A stretch of DNA of 8,051 nucleotides, from positions 1 to 8,051 of the forward strand of contig JAQCHM010000138.1 in the NCBI GenBank assembly GCA_027730885.1, read 5' to 3'. How positions within the stretch are numbered: the first letter of the stretch is position 1; every line of letters starts with the position of its first letter. The DNA is from Actinomycetota bacterium. GTDB taxonomy: Bacteria; Actinomycetota; Acidimicrobiia; Acidimicrobiales; SZUA-35. Shown piece after piece: positions 1 through 5,823 of the stretch. The notes beneath the pieces were generated by a model. It did no database searches, had not been told where the DNA came from, and saw only the letters and a program-made list of their open reading frames with translations. Both the position numbers and the translations under genes were made by a program.

Positions 1-82
1 GACTCATCGACTACCGCAACCGATGGAGCCCCAACACCTGACCTATCCGCGCATCCCCTTAGCGTCGAAGACCGAACTGCGA

Positions 83-88
83 CAAGAT
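83..88 (+). promoter_or_regulatory. Possible -10 element for a leaderless start at 95
   Basis: CAAGAT lies 6 nt before the ATG at 95 and keeps the A2 and T6 of the TANNNT pattern. The same spacing is seen before other genes in this window, so transcription may begin at the ATG itself. There is no convincing -35 box; TTAGCG at 59-64 is the nearest candidate. The evidence is weak and rests on position. Confidence 0.22.
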
Positions 89-94
89 GAGGCC

Positions 95-1324
95 ATGACG
101 GATCACCTCGACGCACACGAACATGCAGCCCCCATGGCCGCAGGTCCCACCGGACCGCTGCAGGGTCTCCGCATCCTCGACCTCACGCACGCGCTCGCCG
201 GACCATACGCCGCGATGTTCCTGGCCGACATGGGAGCTGACGTCATCAAGGTGGAACCGCCTTCGGGGGAGATGACCCGGAACCAAGGCCCCTGGGTGCG
301 GGGGGACGAGGAACGGCATTATTCGGGCAACTACGCAATCCGCAATCGCAACAAACGGTCGATCTGCCTCGATCTCACGCTCGAGGAGGACCGCGAGACG
401 TTGCTCGAGCTCGTCGAGACCGCTGACGGACTCATCGAGAACCTCCGCAGCGGTGTGCTCGATCGTCTCGGGATCAGCTGGGAGGTCTGCCACGCCAGGA
501 ACCCGAAGCTCGTCTATGCCGCCATCCGTGGATTCGGTGATCCCCGCACCGCACCCAGTCCCTACGCCAGCTGGCCGGCCTACGACCTCATCGCCCAGGC
601 CATGGGCGGCGTCATCGCGTCGACGGGGACAGACGACGACCACGTCATGAAGGTCGGTCCGCCGATCGGAGACACCATCCCGGGGCTGATGGCCACGGTC
701 GGCATGCTGGCCGCGCTCATGAGGGCACGAGAAACCGGCGTCGGACAGTTCCTCGATGTGGCGATGGTCGACGCGCTGATGAGCGTCTCGGAGATGAGCC
801 AGATGATGTACTCCTACATGGGCCGGCCTCTCCAGCCCATGGGGAACTCGGTCGACGGTGTCAGTCCCTACGACGTGTTCGCGACTTCCGACGGCCACTG
901 TGTCATCGCCACCCCGACCGAGCCGCACTGGCGACTCCTCTGTGAATTGATCGGCCGAGCGGACCTTCTCGAGGACGAACGCACCGCGAAGCTTCGGGGA
1001 AGGCTGCGTCACCGCGAGTTGGTCGAGTCCGAAATCGGAGGCTGGATCGCCGCGCGCACGACCCAGGAGGTCATCGACGTTCTCGGCGGCCACATCCCGG
1101 TCGGACCTGTTTTCGATCCCCGCGACTGGGTCGAGGACCCACACGTCGCTGCACGCGAGATGCTGGTCCGAGTCGACCACGACCATCACCGTCCGACCGT
1201 TGTGCTGAACTGCCCGATCAAATTCAACACTGATCCCGCGGGTGTGTACCTCGGCGTGCCGAGACTCGATCAGCATGGCGACGAGATCCGCGCCGAACTC
1301 GCAGCCCGCCGAGCCAACTCCTGA
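95..1324 (+). CDS. CaiB/BaiF family (family III) CoA-transferase
   Basis: This cytosolic enzyme should move CoA between an acyl-CoA donor and a carboxylic acid acceptor through an acyl-aspartyl intermediate. Numbered from the ATG at 95 (409 residues), the family opening GLRILDLTHALAGPYA lies near residues 24-39, followed by ADMGADVIKVEPP. PAYDLIAQAMGG near 161-172 places the nucleophilic Asp at about residue 164, and VGPPIGD follows near 187-193. The length matches the single-domain family at about 400 residues. The start is uncertain. The frame is open to the left edge, with an ATG at 23 and another at 134; 134 gives the most compact N-terminus. I chose 95 because a -10-like hexamer sits 6 nt upstream and no Shine-Dalgarno supports the others. 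The first residues are rich in His and Ala and are not conserved. It is followed after 84 nt by a SnoaL-like gene on the same strand. The family is secure; the substrate is unknown. Confidence 0.93.
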   Translation: MTDHLDAHEHAAPMAAGPTGPLQGLRILDLTHALAGPYAAMFLADMGADVIKVEPPSGEMTRNQGPWVRGDEERHYSGNYAIRNRNKRSICLDLTLEEDRETLLELVETADGLIENLRSGVLDRLGISWEVCHARNPKLVYAAIRGFGDPRTAPSPYASWPAYDLIAQAMGGVIASTGTDDDHVMKVGPPIGDTIPGLMATVGMLAALMRARETGVGQFLDVAMVDALMSVSEMSQMMYSYMGRPLQPMGNSVDGVSPYDVFATSDGHCVIATPTEPHWRLLCELIGRADLLEDERTAKLRGRLRHRELVESEIGGWIAARTTQEVIDVLGGHIPVGPVFDPRDWVEDPHVAAREMLVRVDHDHHRPTVVLNCPIKFNTDPAGVYLGVPRLDQHGDEIRAELAARRANS

Positions 1325-1356
1325 CGTCTGGCTCACCGATCCGGACAATCAACCCC

Positions 1357-1379
1357 GGGCGTTCCGACACCGGACGCTC
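1357..1379 (+). other. Intergenic stem-loop
   Basis: Bases 1357-1361 pair with 1375-1379 (including one G-U pair) and 1363-1366 pair with 1371-1374, leaving T1362 bulged and an ACAC loop. It starts 33 nt after the CoA-transferase stop codon and ends 29 nt before the next start. No T-run follows, so it is not a standard intrinsic terminator. It could stabilise or process a transcript spanning both genes, or be chance in GC-rich DNA. Confidence 0.25.
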
Positions 1380-1408
1380 GCAGACATGGAAACCTTGGGG
1401 AAACACAC

Positions 1409-1768
1409 ATGGGGACAAGCAAACACGCCGAGCTGGTCGATCGTTGGGCAGAGTTGTTCAACACCGACGTCGAGAAGCTCGTCACCGAGCTGTATTCACC
1501 GGAGTGCCGATTCAGCGGTGCGTCGATGAGCCACGACACGCTGATCCGGTTCGAGAAGCGAGTGCTCGCGGCTGCACCGAACCGCACCATGCGCGTCGAG
1601 CGAGCGCATGACATCGATGGCGGCGTTGCCGTCGAGGGCACGCTGCTCGATCCCGACAAGGGCGCCACCTGGGCCCTCACCTTCTGCGCGGTGCTCACCG
1701 TCGCCGACGGCAAGATCGTCAACGACAACACCTACGCCGACTTCTCCCGTTGGCCGGGCATGAGCTGA
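1409..1768 (+). CDS. SnoaL-like / NTF2-fold small protein
   Basis: This is a 119-residue cytosolic protein of the NTF2-like superfamily, which includes SnoaL-type cyclases, ketosteroid isomerases and many unassigned small enzymes. The pattern is an N-terminal helix (KHAELVDRWAELFNTDVEKL, residues 5-24), then LYSPECRFSG at 28-37, then strands ending in LTVADGKIVNDNTYADF (96-112). The closing DGKI...TY.D segment is typical of SnoaL-like proteins. The length fits the family at about 110-140 residues. The ATG at 1409 is preceded by GGGG 8 nt upstream, a poor ribosome-binding site. The gene lies 84 nt after the CoA-transferase on the same strand, which suggests co-transcription. The fold does not fix the reaction; a hydratase, isomerase or ligand-binding role are all possible. 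Confidence 0.8.
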   Translation: MGTSKHAELVDRWAELFNTDVEKLVTELYSPECRFSGASMSHDTLIRFEKRVLAAAPNRTMRVERAHDIDGGVAVEGTLLDPDKGATWALTFCAVLTVADGKIVNDNTYADFSRWPGMS

Positions 1769-1815
1769 CGCTGCGCACCGATCAGACTCCAGCCGTTACC
1801 GCACCGCCGGTGTCG

Positions 1816-1821
1816 TATGCT
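1816..1821 (+). promoter_or_regulatory. -10 element (TATGCT) for a leaderless GTG start
   Basis: TATGCT matches TANNNT and ends 6 nt before the GTG at 1828, so a transcript would begin at or very near that codon. No good -35 hexamer is visible at 16-19 nt spacing. The placement supports GTG 1828 over the upstream TTG at 1750, which would overlap the SnoaL-like gene and add a tail outside the conserved region. Confidence 0.4.
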
Positions 1822-1827
1822 CAGGCG

Positions 1828-2145
1828 GTGCAGCCGTTGCTCGTGTTGACGATCGGTCAGGCCCCTCGCCATGACATCGTGGCCGAGCTTGCCGACGTCA
1901 TGGGTGAGCGACCGGTGCAGGTGATGGGCGCCCTCGATGGGCTGACCTTGGCCGACACCGAGGCGTTCCCGCCGACGTCGCAGCGCGACACCCTGCACAC
2001 GCGTCTGGCCGATGGCACCGATGTCGTGGTGTCGAAGACCGAGATCACCATTCGCCACTACGTCGTCGCCGTCGAATCCGGCGGACTCCCCCCAGACCTC
2101 AAACCTGGCCAACTCGTCGTCACCGCGGTCGAGCCCACCGGCTGA
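1828..2145 (+). CDS. AroM-like protein, N-terminal half only
   Basis: The product has about 105 residues from GTG 1828. It opens with LLVLTIGQAPRHDIVAEL, followed by a GALDGL segment and then a region reading LADGTDVVVSK. This resembles the first half of AroM-family proteins, which are usually about 220 residues and whose biochemical role is not established; the E. coli member lies next to aroL. After about residue 75 the resemblance fades and the protein ends in a Pro/Gly-containing tail (GLPPDLKPGQLVV). The usual second half does not appear in any forward frame before the transporter gene. The gene could be a 3'-truncated relic or a naturally short variant. It lies 59 nt after the SnoaL-like gene and has its own candidate -10 box. 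AroM kinship is judged by eye. Confidence 0.6.
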   Translation: MQPLLVLTIGQAPRHDIVAELADVMGERPVQVMGALDGLTLADTEAFPPTSQRDTLHTRLADGTDVVVSKTEITIRHYVVAVESGGLPPDLKPGQLVVTAVEPTG

Positions 2146-2182
2146 AGACCCAGAGCTGCCGCCTGACCTGCCGCGACGCGGT

Positions 2183-2196
2183 ATCGGGTACCCGAT
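2183..2196. promoter_or_regulatory. 14-bp perfect palindrome, candidate operator
   Basis: ATCGGGTACCCGAT is its own reverse complement over 14 bases. It lies about 73 nt before the GTG of the MFS transporter and 38 nt after the AroM-like stop. Perfect dyads in front of exporter genes are often bound by dimeric repressors such as TetR or MarR proteins, but no regulator gene is in the window. The palindrome is seen directly; the operator role is inferred. Confidence 0.45.
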
Positions 2197-2231
2197 GGGT
2201 CATCGCCGGAACGAGGTTCCCGACCTCCGCA

Positions 2232-2261
2232 TTGGTCATCCCGGGCAGCCTGTGCCATCGT
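2232..2261 (+). promoter_or_regulatory. Weak candidate promoter of the MFS gene
   Basis: TTGGTC (2232-2237) and CATCGT (2256-2261) are 18 nt apart and resemble degenerate -35 and -10 boxes. The -10 ends 7 nt before the GTG start, again suggesting a leaderless transcript. Both hexamers are poor matches; the call rests mainly on spacing and on the lack of a Shine-Dalgarno sequence. Confidence 0.25.
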
Positions 2262-2268
2262 CCCGCTA

Positions 2269-3702
2269 GTGAGATCGAGGGTTGAGCTCAGCGAGACCCC
2301 TGAGTCGGACAACCGAACAGCCATTCCACGTCGGGCGTGGCGGGCGTTGGCCATCGGCAGCCTGGGCTTCTCGTTGATGTCGTTCAACACCACCGCGACG
2401 AACATGGCGTTCAGCGACATCGCGGACGAGTTCACCGAAGCCAGCAGCGGCGCGATGTCGTGGGTTCCCTCGGTGTTCTTCATCGGAATGGCCAGCCTGC
2501 TCCTCGTCTCGGGCCGGTTGGCCGATCGAATCGGTCGCCGCCTGCTGTTCCGGGCCGGACTCCTGGCGTTCGCGCTCGGATCGACCCTCTCGGCCGTTGC
2601 CCCTAACGTCTATGTCCTGATCTTCGCGAGGCTGGTGACGTCGGCAGGTGGTGCAATGATCCTGCCCAGCTCGCTGGCCGTGGTGCTTCCCGAGTTCCCC
2701 AAGGACCGGCACTTCAGCGCCGTGGCCATGTGGAGCGCCACCGGACCGCTTGCCTCGTCCATGGCACCAGGCATCTCCGCCCTGGTGCTCTCGGTCGCCG
2801 ACTGGCGGATGCTGTTCGCGCTGAGCACCCCCATCGCCTTGGTCACCCTGGTGGGGAGCTTCGGCACGTTGGCCGAGTCGAAGGCGACTGACCGGAGCGG
2901 TTCACTGGACGTGCTGGGAGTGATCCTCGGCACGCTGGCCATCGGCACGCTCGTGTTCGGCGCCAGCTTCGGCGGCGGCGAGGGCTGGACGAGCCCGCTC
3001 ATCATCGGCTCTTTCCTGAGTTCGGCCGTGCTGTTCCCCCTGGTCATCCAGCGCTGCCGGACCCACCCCACCCCGCTCCTCAACCTCAAGGTGTTCACCC
3101 TGCCCCCGGTCGCAGTGGCCAACGTGGCCAACTTCCTGCTGAACTTCGCCGGGCTCGCGACCTGGCTGGTGTGGCCGCTCTTCATGACACGAGTGTGGGG
3201 TTACAGCAAGCTGGAGGTCGGCCTGAGTCTTCTGCCGTCGCCCCTGGTCAGTGGGATCGTGACCTCGCTCGGAGGTCGGTTGTCCGAGCGGTACGGCCAC
3301 GAACGGATGGTCCGATGGGGCTCCCTCATCTCGACCGTCGCGGTCCTGTTGCCATTGTTCACCCTGAGCGAGACTCGGAACTACGCCTACACCGCCGGGC
3401 CATCGCTCATCGGGTTCGGTCTCGGCTGGTCCTTGACCCAGTTCATCGTACAAAGCGCCGTCGTCAACCGGGTCAACCCCGGCCTGTACGGAGAAGTGAA
3501 CGCCTCGTTCAACACCATCCGGAACATCGGCGGTGCGCTGGGGATCGCGGTGGCGGTCTCACTGTTGGGCTCGGCCGCGGTACCGGACTCCATTGCGTCG
3601 TACAAGCTGGTCTTCGGGGTCTTCGGCGTCTGCGTCGTGGCCTGCACCCTGGTGCTGTGGCTCATCTACCCCAGAGTCAGCGCGGCCCACCAGGGGGCGT
3701 GA
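2269..3702 (+). CDS. MFS transporter, DHA2 (EmrB/QacA-like) family
   Basis: This is a 477-residue inner-membrane protein with roughly 14 hydrophobic segments, the number expected for the DHA2 drug:proton antiporter family. MFS motif A is clear after the second helix (GRLADRIGRR, residues 82-91). A second copy-like loop lies at 336-346 (GRLSERYGHER). The fifth helix carries a motif C-like Gly/Pro segment (GPLASSMAPG, 159-168). The first helix has NTTATNMAFSDI (40-51) where DHA2 proteins usually have LDxTIVNVALPxI, so the common Asp is Asn40 and the Pro is Ser49. The GTG start is chosen because no other start precedes the first helix without losing part of it. The 3' end overlaps the convergent MaoC gene by 26 bp. 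It probably exports a small organic compound; the substrate cannot be predicted. Confidence 0.9.
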   Translation: MRSRVELSETPESDNRTAIPRRAWRALAIGSLGFSLMSFNTTATNMAFSDIADEFTEASSGAMSWVPSVFFIGMASLLLVSGRLADRIGRRLLFRAGLLAFALGSTLSAVAPNVYVLIFARLVTSAGGAMILPSSLAVVLPEFPKDRHFSAVAMWSATGPLASSMAPGISALVLSVADWRMLFALSTPIALVTLVGSFGTLAESKATDRSGSLDVLGVILGTLAIGTLVFGASFGGGEGWTSPLIIGSFLSSAVLFPLVIQRCRTHPTPLLNLKVFTLPPVAVANVANFLLNFAGLATWLVWPLFMTRVWGYSKLEVGLSLLPSPLVSGIVTSLGGRLSERYGHERMVRWGSLISTVAVLLPLFTLSETRNYAYTAGPSLIGFGLGWSLTQFIVQSAVVNRVNPGLYGEVNASFNTIRNIGGALGIAVAVSLLGSAAVPDSIASYKLVFGVFGVCVVACTLVLWLIYPRVSAAHQGA

Positions 3703-4171
3703 GCCCTTCCGGGTCGCCCGCGGTACCCGGCCTTCGGAGCAGGAGCATCACAGACTCGAAGCTCATCACGATCTGATCTCGCTGGTTGAGCACGTCGTTC
3801 CGGTACACCACCACGCCACGGTCGGGTTTGCTGGTCGACGGGTTGGCATCGAGCACCGTGATGCGGAGCCTGAGCTCGTCCCCCGGCCGAACCGGTGCGA
3901 GCCACTTCAGCTCGCGGCCACCGGGTGAGCCGAGGCTCGAGGGGCCGAGGGGGGTGGCGAGCAACTTCATCATCACCGCGCCGGTGTGCCAGCCGCTGGC
4001 GATGAGGCCGCCGTAGATCGTCTCTCGGGCCGCCTCGACGTCGACATGGAATCGCTGAGGGTCGAACTCCTCGGCGAAGGACACGATTCGCTCTTGTGTC
4101 ATCAGGTGGGAGCCGATCTCGAACTCCTCGCCGACCTCGAAGTCATCGAACCAGCGCTCTCGCAGTTCCAT
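3677..4171 (-). CDS. MaoC-like (hot-dog fold) acyl dehydratase/enoyl-CoA hydratase
   Basis: This 164-residue cytosolic protein is predicted to add water to, or remove it from, a CoA-bound (or ACP-bound) acyl chain. The opening WFDDFEVGEEFEIGSH is typical of MaoC acyl dehydratases. The catalytic pair lies in FDPQRFH, as Asp37 and His42 with the D-x4-H spacing of (R)-specific hydratases. YGGLIASGWHTGAVMM (53-68) is the conserved central hot-dog helix. LAPVRPGDELRLRITV follows near 91-106 as the family's strand pair. The length agrees with single-domain members at about 150-165. The start at 4171 is fixed by the conserved N-terminus and a well-placed promoter. It runs opposite to its neighbours, so it is transcribed alone here. 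With the CoA-transferases nearby, a role in CoA-ester metabolism is likely. Confidence 0.9.
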   Translation of the reverse strand: MELRERWFDDFEVGEEFEIGSHLMTQERIVSFAEEFDPQRFHVDVEAARETIYGGLIASGWHTGAVMMKLLATPLGPSSLGSPGGRELKWLAPVRPGDELRLRITVLDANPSTSKPDRGVVVYRNDVLNQRDQIVMSFESVMLLLRRPGTAGDPEGLTPPGGPR

Positions 4172-4178
4172 GGCAGGA

Positions 4179-4207
4179 AGGATAAGCGCAGCGTCAACCG
4201 CTGTCGC
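4179..4207 (-). promoter_or_regulatory. Promoter of the MaoC-like gene
   Basis: Read on the minus strand, GCGACA (4202-4207; four of six bases of TTGACA) is followed after 17 nt by TATCCT (4179-4184). The -10 box ends 7 nt before the ATG at 4171, so the mRNA should start at or within a base or two of the start codon. This is the best-formed promoter in the window and an example of the leaderless layout common in actinobacteria. Confidence 0.55.
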
Positions 4208-4289
4208 GGGTCGGAGGACCGATCAGGCCGGAACGTTCATGTCGTGGAGGCAGGGTCCGACACTGACGCATGCCTGGAACACTGGGAAG

Positions 4290-4301
4290 ATTGCGCGCAA
4301 T
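4290..4301. repeat. 12-bp perfect palindrome between maoC-like gene and zwf remnant
   Basis: ATTGCGCGCAAT is self-complementary over 12 bases. It sits in the 205-base stretch between two divergent genes, about 120 nt upstream of the MaoC start and 75 nt upstream of the zwf remnant. Dyads of this length arise by chance about twice in 8 kb, so only the intergenic location favours a regulatory role. The rest of 4172-4376 shows the MaoC promoter and nothing else I can support. Confidence 0.25.
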
Positions 4302-4376
4302 TGACGGTCCGGGCCGACGAGCCCCGCAGACGGGCGCCGTCAGGTCTCGCTGGATCCGGGATGCCCGACCACCATC

Positions 4377-5776
4377 GTGCTCTTCGGGGCGACGGGCGAC
4401 CTGTCGAGGCGCAAGCTTCTGCCCGGCCTGTTCCGGTTGGTCGACCTGGGCCTGCTGCCCGATGTCCGCATCGTTGGGACCTCGCTCGACGATCATACGC
4501 AGGACAGCTTCGTCGCCTTCGTCCGTGACGCCGTCAGCAAAGCAGACCGCCGAATCGACCAGCCGTCCTGGGACAACTTCGCCCGCCGGTTGATCTGGGC
4601 GCCGGGCGGAACACCCGACTCATTGCGCACCGCGATCAAGGAGATCGAGGACGGGGTGGACGGCCCGCACCATCGGCTGCACTACCTGTCCGTGCCCCTG
4701 AAAGGGGCACGAGCCGTGATCCAGACGCTGCGCGACGCCGATCTGGTCGAGGGGTCCCGCATCGTGATGGAGAAGCCGTTCGGCACCGATCTGGCGAGTG
4801 CCAGACTCTTGAACGCCGAAGTGCACCAGGTCTTCGACGAGTCCCAGGTCTTCCGCACCGATCACTTCCTCGGCAAGGAAGCGGCCCTCAACATCCTCGC
4901 GTTCCGCTTCGCCAACGGCCTGTTCGAGCCGATCTGGCACCGGAACATGATCGATCACATCCAGATCGACGTGCCCGAGCGGTTGGGCTTGGAGCAACGG
5001 GCCGACTTCTACGAGGCCACTGGCGCCTACCGGGACATTTGTTCCAGGTCCTCGCGTTCACCGCGATGGAAGCGCCCACGTCGCTTGCGCCGGCCGCCAT
5101 CACCGAGGAGAAGAACAAGGTCTTCCGTTCGATGCTCCCGATCGGACCCGATGACGTCGTCCGCGGTCAGTACACCGGTTACCGGGACGAAGCGGATGTC
5201 GATCCGGAATCCGAAACCGAGACCTTCATCGCGCTGCGCTGTTTCGTCGACAACTGGCGCTGGGCCGGAGTGCCCTTCTACCTGCGGACGGGCAAGAACA
5301 TGGCCGAGGGCCATCGCATCATCTCGATCGCCTTCAAGGAACCACCGAACTCCATGTTTCCCGCCGGATCCGGCATCGGTCAGCGGGGGCCCGACCACCT
5401 CACCTTCGATCTGGCCGACCAGTCACGCATGTCACTGTCGTTCTACGGGAAACGACCCGGGCCAGGGTTTCGCCTCGACAAACTGTCGATGCAGTTCTCC
5501 GTCGACGAGACGGCATGGTCCGACGATGTCCTGGAGGCCTACGAACGACTGATCCTGGACGCGGTCCGCGGCGACCACACGCTGTTCACAACGGCCGACG
5601 GAGTCGAGCGCCTCTGGGAGGTGTCCGAAGGGTTGTTGAGCGATCCCCCACCGGTCCGACCGTACGCCCAAGGCACGTGGGGACCGAATCAGATCCATCA
5701 GCTGATCGCGCCCCGGGCCTGGCGTTTGCCCTTCGAGCGGGCCTGGCGCACCCGGAGCACCGACCTCGCGGCCTGA
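4377..5776 (+). pseudogene. zwf: Glucose-6-phosphate dehydrogenase, broken by a 13-nt deletion
   Basis: Intact G6PD oxidises glucose 6-phosphate to 6-phosphogluconolactone with NADP+ at the entry of the oxidative pentose phosphate pathway. The first frame (4377-5036) has the nucleotide-binding LFGATGDLSRRKLLP, MEKPFG near codon 131, and the substrate motif RTDHFLGKE near 160-168. It runs through YEATGAYRD and then leaves the family. The match resumes in another frame at 5039 with LFQVLAFTAME, EEKNKVFRSM, FYLRTGKNM and the C-terminal GTWGPNQ, ending at 5776. Between Asp (5034-5036) and Leu (5039-5041) only two bases remain where the family has five codons, so 13 nt are missing. The lost stretch ends in the catalytic His (human His263 position). 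The 5' end is also odd: homology begins near 4368, but GTG 4377 is the only usable start and cuts the first strand. Translated separately, both halves would be inactive. An assembly error is the alternative. Confidence 0.88.
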
Positions 5777-5792
5777 GCGGCCAAGCCGAGCT

Positions 5793-5823
5793 GCGAGAAA
5801 AGGCCAATCGGGACCGTTCTCGC
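5793..5823. terminator. Weak inverted repeat between convergent gene ends
   Basis: GCGAGAA (5793-5799) and TTCTCGC (5817-5823) can form a 7-bp stem around a 17-nt loop. It fills most of the 47-nt gap between the stop of the zwf remnant and the stop of the tandem CoA-transferase gene. This is where a bidirectional terminator would be expected. The loop is long and no T-run follows on either strand, so termination is only a possibility. Confidence 0.28.

Noticed and set aside
59..1348. A 429-codon open frame on the minus strand covering the first CoA-transferase
   Set aside because: It mirrors a well-conserved plus-strand gene, its translation is rich in Arg, His, Asp and Gly with no recognisable domain, and long antisense frames are common in GC-rich coding DNA.
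1750..1827. TTG at 1750 as the start of the AroM-like gene
   Set aside because: It would overlap the end of the SnoaL-like gene and add 26 residues that do not resemble the family, whereas GTG 1828 begins right at the conserved segment and has a -10 box.
4231..4238. GAACGTTC palindrome as an operator
   Set aside because: Eight-base dyads are frequent by chance and it does not extend or repeat.
4301..4329. TTGACG at 4301-4306 as a -35 box for zwf
   Set aside because: No -10-like hexamer lies 16-19 nt downstream; the sequence there is CCGCAG-like.
3986..4528. A 180-codon plus-strand frame opposite the MaoC gene and running into zwf
   Set aside because: It is antisense to MaoC and out of frame with the G6PD homology. 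Its only useful element is the ATG at 4361, discussed as a possible shifted zwf start.
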